DNA of 57,314 bases from a virus, in the IMG/VR virus record IMGVR_UViG_3300042884_000922, positions 1 through 57,314 of that record. One strand, written 5' to 3'. The notes beneath the pieces are model-generated. The model did not search any database, was not told the origin of the DNA, and worked only from the letters and a program-made list of their open reading frames with translations. Shown here in pieces: positions 1 to 7,107 of this stretch. Within the stretch, counting starts at the first letter, position 1; every line of letters starts with the position of its first letter. Made by a program: the position numbers and the translations under genes.

Positions 1-36
1 TTAGTGATGATGATCTTTGGTATTAAGGAACTCTAA
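1..36 (+). CDS. Possible 3' end of an upstream gene (partial)
   Basis: Frame 1 from the first base is open and ends at TAA 34-36, giving a C-terminal tail of about 11 residues (LVMMIFGIKEL). It ends 12 bases before the next start codon, as expected in this tightly packed genome. Too little is present to identify a family, and an open frame this short could occur by chance. Confidence 0.3.
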   Translation, partial: LVMMIFGIKEL

Positions 37-42
37 TATAAT
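37..42 (+). promoter_or_regulatory. Candidate -10 box (TATAAT) for the first gene
   Basis: TATAAT sits six bases upstream of the ATG at 49. No convincing -35 hexamer is visible at the usual spacing. If it is used, the transcript would start at or next to the start codon, as seems to be the case for several other genes here. Confidence 0.35.
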
Positions 43-48
43 AAACGT

Positions 49-528
49 ATGGGACTTGACATGTATATATTTAAAGTTAAGAAGACTGCTCACTCTATTA
101 AAGAACTGAGCGATCTTAATCGCAATCCGCAACCTGGACAGCCAGAAGTTGCGGAGTTTGAGCCATTGCAGCGCCCGTATGAAGATACGTGTCCTGATTA
201 TTACTCAATCTTCCAAGAGGTTGCATACTGGCGTAAGTTTAATGCACTGCATCAGTGGTTTGTTACAACTGTTCAGGCAGGTATTGATAAATGCGATCTT
301 TATGAACTAGATAAAGATATTCTTTTTGAACTGTTAGAGATTCTTGAGGATGTTTACCATCTTAAGAATCCTAGTAAGCTGCCTCCCACACAAGGATTCT
401 TTTGGGGATCAACTGAAGTAGACGACTACTATTGGGATAAAGTAGAGCGCAGTATTCAAACAATTTCGGGTTTGATTGACTATACAGATTGGGATAACGA
501 ACGCCTCTTCTATCAATCTTCTTGGTAA
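49..528 (+). CDS. MGLDMY-family phage protein of unknown function
   Basis: The protein is 159 aa and begins MGLDMYIFKVKK, the signature of a small conserved protein found in many phages and some bacteria. To my knowledge no function is established. It is rich in aromatic and acidic residues, with several Trp/Tyr-Trp pairs in the C-terminal half (FFWGSTEVDDYYWDK), and has no signal peptide or membrane segment. No clear Shine-Dalgarno sequence precedes the ATG. It lies just upstream of thyX, whose ATG at 534 follows its stop by five bases, so the two are probably co-transcribed. The family assignment rests on recognising the N-terminus, and no role can be inferred beyond the nucleotide-metabolism neighbourhood. 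Confidence 0.7.
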   Translation: MGLDMYIFKVKKTAHSIKELSDLNRNPQPGQPEVAEFEPLQRPYEDTCPDYYSIFQEVAYWRKFNALHQWFVTTVQAGIDKCDLYELDKDILFELLEILEDVYHLKNPSKLPPTQGFFWGSTEVDDYYWDKVERSIQTISGLIDYTDWDNERLFYQSSW

Positions 529-533
529 AATTT

Positions 534-1202
534 ATGATAAATAAAGTAGAACTAATTGGACATTATGGGTGTGATGAAACTATCTCTTGTAGTGCATGGA
601 CAAGCACATCACGAGAATTAACTGATGAAAAGAAATCGCGCATTCCTGGACTCATCAACATGTTGTGGTCTAATGGTCACGAAACACCGTTTGAAAAAGG
701 CAGCGTGCATTTTCTTGTTGATACTGACATTGCCTCTCATATTCATCTGCTCAAGCATCGTATTGCTAGCATTAATGCTGAATCAGCACGATACAAAGAA
801 CTAAAGGAAGACAAGTATTATCTGCCTGAAGATTGGCGAGATATCAAAGCAAATACAACAAAGGTATTCTTTCGAAACCTTGATGAAGGTGCTGATTGGG
901 TTAAAATCTTAGAGCAATACACAAAACTTGGTAATATGCTCTATCATGATTGTCTTGCCGACCTTACACCAGTTCTTGGTCGTAAACGAGCGAAGGAAAG
1001 TGCTCGATTCTTTAAGACATACAACAGTCAAATTCAGGCTGATGTTCAATTTAATATGCGTAGCTTTGCAAACTTTTTGAAGTTGAGAAACTCTGAGCAT
1101 GCACAGCTAGAGATACGTGAGATCTCAGCAGAGATGCTCCGACTTGTATCAGAAATTGAAGGAGAGCCATTTAAACATACATTAGCAGCATGGAATATCT
1201 AA
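534..1202 (+). CDS. thyX: Flavin-dependent thymidylate synthase ThyX
   Basis: This protein makes dTMP from dUMP using FAD, NADPH and methylene-tetrahydrofolate, supplying thymidine for phage DNA synthesis. It is 222 aa, the usual ThyX length. The family signature RHRX7S appears as K74-H75-R76 with the nucleophilic-region Ser at 84 (KHRIASINAESAR), the first Arg being replaced by Lys. The C-terminal signature is also present around residues 170-190 (FNMRSFANFLKLR, then HAQLEIREIS). An upstream in-frame TTG at 522 would overlap the previous stop; the ATG at 534 gives the normal N-terminus (MINKVELIGH) and is preferred. ThyX is common in T4-like phages of marine bacteria. Confidence 0.95.
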   Translation: MINKVELIGHYGCDETISCSAWTSTSRELTDEKKSRIPGLINMLWSNGHETPFEKGSVHFLVDTDIASHIHLLKHRIASINAESARYKELKEDKYYLPEDWRDIKANTTKVFFRNLDEGADWVKILEQYTKLGNMLYHDCLADLTPVLGRKRAKESARFFKTYNSQIQADVQFNMRSFANFLKLRNSEHAQLEIREISAEMLRLVSEIEGEPFKHTLAAWNI

Positions 1203-1363
1203 AATATGAACACATTGACACTACAACAGCAAACTTGCTTTGGCTTATAACTTGTCAAAGCGAATCAAAGGGTGACAGTTTGAGAGCGTCTTATGAAAGC
1301 GCTCTCTGCAAAATTTGCGAACTTAAAATGCAAGCTGATAGTTATCGCTGCAAAACTTATTAA
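1190..1363 (+). CDS. Small unknown protein overlapping the thyX end
   Basis: This is a 57-aa open frame starting at ATG 1190, inside the last four codons of thyX and in another frame, and ending at TAA 1361-1363. It begins MEYLKYEHIDTTTANLLWL and contains four Cys (TCQ, LCKICE, RCK). Overlapping starts of this type are the rule in the window, and the ORF fills an otherwise empty gap between thyX and the promoter at 1373, which supports it being a real gene. I recognise no family. It could be a chance frame. Confidence 0.5.
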   Translation: MEYLKYEHIDTTTANLLWLITCQSESKGDSLRASYESALCKICELKMQADSYRCKTY

Positions 1364-1372
1364 AGTTTCTTA

Positions 1373-1401
1373 TTTACTTTTAATCTAAAATGGTGTATAA
1401 T
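1373..1401 (+). promoter_or_regulatory. Sigma-70-like promoter
   Basis: TTTACT (1373-1378), a 17-base spacer, and a perfect TATAAT (1396-1401) form a good vegetative promoter. The ATG of the next gene is at 1408, only six bases after the -10 box, so the mRNA would be leaderless or nearly so. It probably drives the run from 1408 to gp59. Confidence 0.65.
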
Positions 1402-1407
1402 AGTCTT

Positions 1408-1674
1408 ATGACAAACAATAAGTTTGATAAAGAAAAAATACTGGAGCAACTTCAAAATGGAGTCGTACTCGTCACTTTTACCAAAGCTGATGGCACAGTT
1501 CGTAGTATGAAGTGTACGCTTCAACCTAGTCTGCTTCCTCCGCATACAATCAAAGAAAAGACGTGTGCGAGCGGAGAAAACTGTGACTGCATCAAGGCAT
1601 ATGACCTTGAAGTGAATGGGTGGAGAGCCTTTAAAATTTCTAGAATAATTTCAATTTTTGACACAAATGAGTAA
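1408..1674 (+). CDS. WYL_2 / DUF2693-like small protein
   Basis: The protein is 88 aa from ATG 1408. The middle and C-terminal part match a small SH3-like family common in T4-like phages (TFTKADGTVRSMKCTL, then YDLEVNGWRAFKI). These proteins are called WYL_2 or DUF2693; I know of no demonstrated function. A Cys-containing insert (KTCASGENCDC) lies between the two conserved blocks. An in-frame ATG at 1390 exists, but it lies upstream of the promoter's -10 box, so 1408 is the likelier start. The stop overlaps the next start (ATGAGTAA). Confidence 0.65.
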   Translation: MTNNKFDKEKILEQLQNGVVLVTFTKADGTVRSMKCTLQPSLLPPHTIKEKTCASGENCDCIKAYDLEVNGWRAFKISRIISIFDTNE

Positions 1675-2884
1675 TGCATTTAAAGCTGGACGCGTAATTG
1701 CGCCTGACGCAAAATGGACAGGTGACGAACCAGACTGGAATGGTTGGGAAACTTGGCCAACCGAAAAGTTTTATAAGACACGGGCACGTGCTTTAGGGTT
1801 TTATAATTACTACTTGGATACTGCCGCGATGAAGCCACTCGTGCTTGATTGGATGAAGATCAACGGGTATAACAAGGATGATGTCTCTGCAATCAAAGAG
1901 GCAAACCCAAATGTTTTACCAAGCACTGTTGGCAAACTTGTACGATGCTTGACCCGTGGAATGCCAAGCATACACCCGCAGGCAACAGATTATTTTGCAA
2001 CACTTCCTTTTCATGATGAGCCGCCAGTTCCAAAGGATGACGCATCAGTTGTGCATTACGAGTTAAAGCGTGCTATTACTCTTTTGCGAGCAAGTTCATT
2101 GGCAAATGACGGTGATGGCACAAAAGTCAAAGTTCCAACTCCTAGTCCGCTTGACCGTATACGCGAGAGGGTGCACAAAGAGATTGTTTCACCACTTGAA
2201 GATTGTCTCGAGCAGTGGGCGGTCACTCGTTCTGGAAACGCATCCTTTAATATGTCAGTTGCATTACGGGACTCTAAGATTCCTGCACAAGGCTGCAAGA
2301 CTATACTTGATTGGTTAGAAAAGAACCATACTGAGTATAACGGAGCGCTTCAGCGTGAGGATGAACAACTTGTTGAGGGATATTCATACTTATCAAAGCC
2401 TGAACTTCGAAAAATCGTAAAGTCTCTAGAGAGCATGATTGACGATGTTCGTAACCACACAAAAATTAAAAATTCTACTCGCAAGCCACGTAAGAAAAAG
2501 GTTAAAGATGCGAGCAAGCAGGTGTCTAAACTAAAATATCAACAACACTCTGCTGACTGGAGTCTTGATTCGGTTTCGCCGAATCGCATACCTTCTTCCC
2601 AGAGACTCTACCTCTTTAATACAAAAACACGTGCACTAAGTGTATATGTCGCCTCAGGCGCATCCGGGTTTGAAGTAAAAGGAACATCATTAAAGGGCTA
2701 TGACACTTCAATCAGCTTTGTAGCGACTCTTCGTAAGCCTAAAGAGACACTAAATAACATTTTAAGTTCTACACCAAAGCAACTTGAAAAGCTATTTTCA
2801 AACTTGTCAGTTAAGAAAAAACCGGCTAACGGACGTATAAATGAACAAATGGTAATCGTAAAGGTCGTTGAGAATAAACTATGA
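1667..2884 (+). CDS. Conserved-looking phage protein, function unknown
   Basis: I do not recognise this protein with certainty. It is 405 aa from ATG 1667; a TTG at 1658 is also in frame, but the ATG overlapping the previous stop fits the local pattern. The N-terminal region is rich in Trp (DWNGWETWP). A very basic stretch lies near residues 265-290 (RKPRKKKVKDASK) and could bind nucleic acid. A C-terminal block (LYLFNTKTRALSVYVASG, then KGTSLKGYDTSIS) reads like a compact beta-rich domain. Because it lies in the block leading to gp33, gp59 and gp32, a role in DNA or transcription is possible but not shown. The stop overlaps the next ATG by four bases. Confidence 0.6.
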   Translation: MSNAFKAGRVIAPDAKWTGDEPDWNGWETWPTEKFYKTRARALGFYNYYLDTAAMKPLVLDWMKINGYNKDDVSAIKEANPNVLPSTVGKLVRCLTRGMPSIHPQATDYFATLPFHDEPPVPKDDASVVHYELKRAITLLRASSLANDGDGTKVKVPTPSPLDRIRERVHKEIVSPLEDCLEQWAVTRSGNASFNMSVALRDSKIPAQGCKTILDWLEKNHTEYNGALQREDEQLVEGYSYLSKPELRKIVKSLESMIDDVRNHTKIKNSTRKPRKKKVKDASKQVSKLKYQQHSADWSLDSVSPNRIPSSQRLYLFNTKTRALSVYVASGASGFEVKGTSLKGYDTSISFVATLRKPKETLNNILSSTPKQLEKLFSNLSVKKKPANGRINEQMVIVKVVENKL

Positions 2885-3153
2885 AAAGTTTAAAAATTTA
2901 CACAATTATCAGTTGCAAAGACTGTCATGAATTTCATAAAATTGTAGATGAAGTTTGCAAAGAGTTGAATATGTCTAAACAACTCGTTGACATTGATAAA
3001 GAAGAAAATTTAAAAACTAATTTAGAAGAGATGGTAAAATACAATGTCATGAGTATACCACATACATTAGTATACAATGACGGAGTGCCGCACCATGGAA
3101 TGTCTGGAATATTAACTAAACAACAATTATTAGAACTAATAAATAATGTCTGA
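2881..3153 (+). CDS. Thioredoxin/glutaredoxin-like protein
   Basis: The protein is 90 aa with a thioredoxin-fold layout: a beta strand (KIYTIISC), a CxxC redox site C12-K-D-C15, and a cis-proline loop at S58-I59-P60 followed by HTLVYNDG. This is the usual size of phage glutaredoxins such as T4 NrdC, which pass electrons to ribonucleotide reductase. CKDC is unlike the usual thioredoxin CGPC or glutaredoxin CPYC, so the partner is uncertain. It starts within the stop of the upstream gene (ATGA) and overlaps the gp33 gene by eight bases. Confidence 0.8.
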   Translation: MKSLKIYTIISCKDCHEFHKIVDEVCKELNMSKQLVDIDKEENLKTNLEEMVKYNVMSIPHTLVYNDGVPHHGMSGILTKQQLLELINNV

Positions 3154-3382
3154 AGAACTGCCTATAAAAATTTTAACAAAGCAGGAGTTTGCTCTTGAAA
3201 TTGAACGTCGTGTTCGCCTCAAATCCATAGGATATCTTGAAGCAATTATTGACTATTGCGATGACCATACAATAGATCCAGACGACATTTCAAAACTTGT
3301 TGTCGGCAGTCTAAAAGAAAAACTTGAAGCCGAGGCACAGCGCAATAACTTATTGCCTAGGAGCGCATCACTATTTGCATGA
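3146..3382 (+). CDS. 33: Late transcription co-activator gp33
   Basis: The protein is 78 aa and matches the short gp33 family of T4-like marine phages: a charged N-terminus, an EIERRV helix, a KSIGYLEAIIDYCDDH block, and a KEKLEAEAQRNNLLP tail. In T4, gp33 binds host RNA polymerase at the beta flap and links it to the sliding clamp, activating late promoters with sigma factor gp55. The C-terminus ends in a hydrophobic SLF-type peptide (SASLFA), which resembles clamp-binding tails; that detail is inference. The order gp33-gp59-gp32 is the T4 order and supports the call. The many TATAAATA late promoters in the window are its expected targets. Confidence 0.8.
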   Translation: MSEELPIKILTKQEFALEIERRVRLKSIGYLEAIIDYCDDHTIDPDDISKLVVGSLKEKLEAEAQRNNLLPRSASLFA

Positions 3383-3996
3383 TAACTCAGGACGCACGAG
3401 TCTCTGGTTTTGAGACGTGGTCAATTTATATGGCCATGAAATTACATTTTAGTGAAGGCAACTATGATGCATTTAAATTTAATTTTAAGGGTCCGCGTTT
3501 AAAGGAGAGCACCTTTCAGTCTCGTCGTGATCGGTATTTTTTTGAAAAATTGGCTCGTCGTTATGTTAAAAAGAAAACAGTAATTGAATATTTTTTAGCC
3601 AACCTGCTCTCCGGAAACGAATGGATTGGAAACATGTCTGAAGAGGCCTATACACTTTGGACTTCTAAAATACAGCGATTACAATACAGCTTTAAAGAAG
3701 AGCTCACTGCATGCAAGTCGATTACTGACAACTTTGATGAACTGTTGCAACCGCGCGGCTCGCAAATACCACTCTATGATTTTGCGGCGAGTGGTCGAGT
3801 CTCTGTAGAGACGCTATGCATACTTGATGTCTTATGCAACTATTCATGTCGTATCGTTGCAGGAGTGTCTGATCCAATGGGGCTTTACGCCGCCATGACT
3901 CTAAAGATAAATAACTACAAGCCATTTATTCGTAACTTACCATTACAACAAAAAGCTTTTCAAGAAATTGTAATAAAAACATTTACAAAGCCTTGA
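3379..3996 (+). CDS. 59: Replicative helicase loader gp59
   Basis: In T4, gp59 loads the gp41 helicase onto gp32-coated forked DNA and couples recombination to replication. This protein is 205 aa (T4 gp59 is about 217 aa). It keeps the N-terminal arrangement of T4 gp59: a short lead, an aromatic block (FETWSIYMAMKLHF), YDAFKFNF, then an RRDRYFFEKLARRY block close to the T4 RRDKYFFQKLSEKY. The following helix ending in GNEWIG also matches. The start overlaps the gp33 stop (ATGA). Position between gp33 and gp32 agrees with T4. Confidence 0.9.
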   Translation: MITQDARVSGFETWSIYMAMKLHFSEGNYDAFKFNFKGPRLKESTFQSRRDRYFFEKLARRYVKKKTVIEYFLANLLSGNEWIGNMSEEAYTLWTSKIQRLQYSFKEELTACKSITDNFDELLQPRGSQIPLYDFAASGRVSVETLCILDVLCNYSCRIVAGVSDPMGLYAAMTLKINNYKPFIRNLPLQQKAFQEIVIKTFTKP

Positions 3997-4009
3997 AATA
4001 TGTTATAAT
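3982..4009 (+). promoter_or_regulatory. Sigma-70-like promoter of gene 32
   Basis: TTTACA (3982-3987), a 16-base spacer and TATAAT (4004-4009) form a strong vegetative promoter inside and just after the gp59 end. The start of transcription should fall near 4015, giving gene 32 a leader of about 50 bases, unlike the near-leaderless genes elsewhere. The -10 box lies in the left arm of the inverted repeat at 4001-4030. Confidence 0.6.
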
Positions 4010-4030
4010 AGCCAAGTGGTTATTATAACA
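4001..4030 (+). promoter_or_regulatory. Inverted repeat over the gene 32 promoter start
   Basis: TGTTATAATA (4001-4010) and TATTATAACA (4021-4030) are perfect 10-base inverted repeats around a 10-base loop. The repeat covers the -10 box and the expected transcription start, so it could be an operator, or a hairpin at the 5' end of the mRNA. No U-run follows, which argues against a terminator. Confidence 0.55.
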
Positions 4031-4067
4031 TCACACAATAACAATACACTGCAATACAAATAAACAT

Positions 4068-4991
4068 ATGTCATTTGATAAACTAAAACAAAATCGGGCA
4101 GCAAGCATCAATAAACTTGTTGAAGCTGCAGAAAAATTGAGTACACCAAAAGCTTCATACGGAGACGATCGTATTTGGAGCCCAGTAGTTGATAAAGCTG
4201 GAAACGGTTATGCCGTGATTCGCTTTTTGCCAGCGCTTGAAGGTGAAGATCTGCCATGGGTTCGCTTTTGGGATCATGGTTTTAAGGGACCAACTGGTCG
4301 TTGGTACATTGAAAATTCTCTTACCAGTATTGGTCAACCTGACCCGGTAAGTGAGATTAACAGCGTGCTTTGGAACAGCGGCAATGAAAAAGACAAAGAG
4401 ATTGCTCGCGAGCGTAAGCGTCGTTTACATTATGTCTCTAATATTCTAGTGCTTAGTGACCCAGCAAATCCAGACAACGAAGGTAAAGTTTTCTTGTACA
4501 AATATGGCAAGAAAATCTTTGACAAGATTATGGATATTATGCAACCACAGTTTCAAGATGAGACTCCAATCAACCCATTTGATTTTTGGGCAGGTGCAAA
4601 CTTTAAGTTGAAAATTCGCAACTTTGAAGGTTATCGTAACTATGACAAGTCTGAATTTGAAGGAGCTTCTGAACTCTTTAGCGGAGACGAAGCCAAGCTT
4701 GAGAAGACTTACAATTCGTTGTACTCATTAAAGGACTTTATTGATCCTGCAAACTATAAGTCGTATGCAGATCTTAAGCGCAAGCTTGTTGAAGTACTTG
4801 GTGCTGAAGCGCTCGCTGGTTCTTCTACTGAACCAGCAAGTGTAAACGTCGCGGCGGCAGCGGTAGGCAAGTCGGCTGAACAGACTCCAAGTTATAAAAG
4901 TACTGAATCGACATTCTCTGCATCAAGCACAGATGACGATGATGACGATGAGTCGCTTAGCTACTTTGCAAAGCTAGCTCAAGGCGGTTAA
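4068..4991 (+). CDS. 32: Single-stranded DNA-binding protein gp32
   Basis: gp32 coats single-stranded DNA during replication, recombination and repair. This protein is 307 aa (T4: 301). The core matches T4 gp32 closely: GNGYAVIRFLP, a DHGFK...GRWYIEN block, and NILVLSDPANPDNEGKVF followed by YKYGKKIFDKI. A Ser/Ala-rich linker leads to an acidic C-terminal tail (TDDDDDDESLSYFAKL), the part that recruits partner proteins. The T4 zinc-binding segment (one His, three Cys) is replaced here by a Cys-free stretch around residues 83-105, and the protein has no Cys at all. A strong terminator follows at 5014-5046. Confidence 0.95.
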   Translation: MSFDKLKQNRAASINKLVEAAEKLSTPKASYGDDRIWSPVVDKAGNGYAVIRFLPALEGEDLPWVRFWDHGFKGPTGRWYIENSLTSIGQPDPVSEINSVLWNSGNEKDKEIARERKRRLHYVSNILVLSDPANPDNEGKVFLYKYGKKIFDKIMDIMQPQFQDETPINPFDFWAGANFKLKIRNFEGYRNYDKSEFEGASELFSGDEAKLEKTYNSLYSLKDFIDPANYKSYADLKRKLVEVLGAEALAGSSTEPASVNVAAAAVGKSAEQTPSYKSTESTFSASSTDDDDDDESLSYFAKLAQGG

Positions 4992-5013
4992 TCACTAACT
5001 CTAACTCTATATG

Positions 5014-5046
5014 AAACGGGGGATAGATTCGCTCTATCCCCCGTTT
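5014..5046. terminator. Strong bidirectional hairpin terminator
   Basis: A perfect 13-bp stem (AAACGGGGGATAG at 5014-5026 and its complement at 5034-5046) encloses a 7-base loop. The A-flanked left arm and T-rich right flank make it usable on both strands. It lies between gene 32 (stop 4991) and the convergent tape-measure-like gene (stop at 5051). Confidence 0.85.
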
Positions 5047-5050
5047 ATGT

Positions 5051-6931
5051 TTATCTAGCCATTAAATTTAAATTACTGCCAGTCACAATAGGATCATAGA
5101 TTGCCTGCGTATTATTTACGCGACTTGTAGTATTGTTTGTAGTATTACCACCATAATTATTTACTACTATTGGCGCTACAAGAGTGTTTGCACTGCTTTG
5201 ATTTAAAGTTTGACCTGTATTATTTTGTGGTCTTTCGAAAGATGGTGTAGATATATTTGTAGTAATATTCGAACTCTTTAATAGTTCATCAGAGCGTGTA
5301 GCTGCTTCAGGAGTGCTATAGTCTAACTTCATGTCTCCTAAATCACCGCTAATCTTTTCGTTTCGCAGTTGGTTTAAATATTCAGCATCACTTAATACGC
5401 CATCCCCGTCAGTATCATAACCTTTTGTTTTTTGTAACTGTTTCGCAGTTTCTTTAGCGACGCCAGACGAATCCATTGCTTTAGATACTGCTCCTGTAGT
5501 TTCAGTCACTACATTTTCTTTCATTGCTGGTTTTTTCATGCCAGCATATTCGTATATTGATTCTGGTATTGCTTTTGCTGCCCAATATAATGGATCAAAT
5601 CCACTTGTATGTTTTTCAGGATCTGGCAATACTGCGCGCAATACAATTTTAGGAAATTCAAATATACCCTTAAACCCTTTAGTACTTATTGATTTCAATG
5701 CTTCTTTTAACATTTTAGGTATTGTGGTAAATGGAGCCAGCATTAAATCAAATATACTCTCACCAAAATCAACAAGACCTTCTACAAAACTTTCTATAAT
5801 AGCACTAAACGAAAAACTATCTAGTAACTTTTCAACTTGCTTGAAACCTAATGCTCCTGCTATCCAAGAGATTCCTCCTTTAATCATATCAAGTATTCCA
5901 CCAACAAGTCCATTTAGTAGACCACTTAATCCTCCTTTAATCGCTCCTTCGACACCATCTTTTTTATAGCCAGCAATTGCGCCCGTTACAGTATCCCATA
6001 ATCCCATTATTATTGTTAGAGGCAATGCTAATTTTGCTAATAGCCCTCCAAACATTTTACCTACCTTAAAGGCAACAGAGAATTTATTAGCAATTGCAGT
6101 ATATTTAGTTCCTATTGATGAAATAAAACCTTTTATGCCTGAAATCAATCCTTCACCCTTTGGTAAAAATTCTCCTATTGCTTTTAAAAGATCCGCAAAT
6201 GGTGTATAAAAAGATTTTATCTTTGAGACGAGACCTTTAAACATATCACTCTTATCTAATACGCCCTTTAATGCATTTTTACTAGCATTTAATCTTGAAA
6301 GTGCACCTTCCTTTATAGCAGTAAAAAAACCAGAAACGCTTGTGCGCAATGAATTTGAAAATTCACTTATTGCTTTTATAGCTTTTGTATTTTTAAAGCT
6401 AGTTAATATATTAGAATATAGAGTCTTAATTCCGTTAACAAGTCCTGATGTAAAAGATGAAATTGCTTTGCCTACTTTAGAATTTTTTAATGCACCAATT
6501 ATAAGTGCTGATAACTGACCAAAAAACCCAACCAGCATTCCAGTTAAAAACCCGGCAGCTCCTATAACTGCTCCTAATATTCCACCAATACCAATTCCGC
6601 TATCATCTTTAAGAGGACTCGGCAATCTCTCTTTATCTTTTTTGCCAAGTCCTCGTAACGCTTCAAGTAACTCGCGACGATTCTCTTCAGCTTGCAAATC
6701 GTTTCCAACAAATATATCTAAAAATTTAAATATATTTTTGTGTATTCCAGTTATTTGATCTAGAATTTGCGTAAAGATAGGCGCAGTCTCTTCAGTTCGT
6801 GACTCGCTTTCTTTTACGAGCGAATTGTTTAAACTTTCTACCGAATCAAATATAAGTTCATTTACATGATTATTGTCCTGCAATTCTCCTATAATTGAAG
6901 TTAGTAGTTTTGGTGATTCTGTAGTTTCCAT
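5051..6931 (-). CDS. Tail tape-measure-like protein with an EF-hand loop
   Basis: The protein is 626 aa, close to T4 gp29 (590 aa). Residues 1-100 are charged and helical. From about 110 to 440 it is a run of Gly/Ala-rich hydrophobic helices (GIGGILGAVIGAAGFLTG and similar), as in tape-measure proteins. A canonical EF-hand loop lies at 506-517 (DTDGDGVLSDAE). The C-terminus is Asn/Thr-rich (VVNNYGGNTTNNTTSRVNN), also usual for tape measures. The start overlaps the stop of the gp51-like ORF (TAATG), so it follows gp26 and gp51 like tape-measure genes after their assembly chaperones. I see no direct T4 gp29 motif, so the role rests on architecture and position; a membrane-active baseplate protein is an alternative. 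Confidence 0.6.
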   Translation of the reverse strand: METTESPKLLTSIIGELQDNNHVNELIFDSVESLNNSLVKESESRTEETAPIFTQILDQITGIHKNIFKFLDIFVGNDLQAEENRRELLEALRGLGKKDKERLPSPLKDDSGIGIGGILGAVIGAAGFLTGMLVGFFGQLSALIIGALKNSKVGKAISSFTSGLVNGIKTLYSNILTSFKNTKAIKAISEFSNSLRTSVSGFFTAIKEGALSRLNASKNALKGVLDKSDMFKGLVSKIKSFYTPFADLLKAIGEFLPKGEGLISGIKGFISSIGTKYTAIANKFSVAFKVGKMFGGLLAKLALPLTIIMGLWDTVTGAIAGYKKDGVEGAIKGGLSGLLNGLVGGILDMIKGGISWIAGALGFKQVEKLLDSFSFSAIIESFVEGLVDFGESIFDLMLAPFTTIPKMLKEALKSISTKGFKGIFEFPKIVLRAVLPDPEKHTSGFDPLYWAAKAIPESIYEYAGMKKPAMKENVVTETTGAVSKAMDSSGVAKETAKQLQKTKGYDTDGDGVLSDAEYLNQLRNEKISGDLGDMKLDYSTPEAATRSDELLKSSNITTNISTPSFERPQNNTGQTLNQSSANTLVAPIVVNNYGGNTTNNTTSRVNNTQAIYDPIVTGSNLNLMAR

Positions 6932-7107
6932 TATTTTTTACGTCGTTGTTCTTCTTCTTTTAAAAATTTTAATAATAATGAGATGTATACTTCCCTCTCC
7001 CACGGCAACATATTATCCAATTCAGTTAGGCTGTATTTATGATGTTGTAGCAGCGCAAAATTTGTTTGATAATAATTACTTAATGATTCATGCGAGAGGG
7101 TTATTCG
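6931..7107 (-). CDS. gp51-like baseplate hub factor, no start codon of its own
   Basis: This minus-strand frame ends at TAA 6933-6931 and encodes, over about 58 codons, a sequence like the short gp51 family of T4-like marine phages (YYQTNFALLQHHKYSLTEL, then WEREVYISLLLKFLKEEE). In T4, gp51 is a catalytic factor for baseplate hub assembly. No ATG, GTG or TTG exists in frame before the conserved part; the ATG at 7092-7090 is in the gp26 frame and stops after three codons. The frame is continuous with the -1 frame of gp26, entered at the heptamer T TTT TTC (7113-7107). It is therefore probably made as a gp26-gp51 fusion of about 292 aa by a -1 frameshift. A non-AUG start (ATA 7104-7102) or a sequencing error in the T6 run are alternatives. 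Confidence 0.6.
   Translation of the reverse strand, partial: RITLSHESLSNYYQTNFALLQHHKYSLTELDNMLPWEREVYISLLLKFLKEEEQRRKK

Noticed and set aside
522-533. TTG start for ThyX
   Set aside because: It overlaps the previous stop codon, and the family N-terminus fits the ATG at 534.
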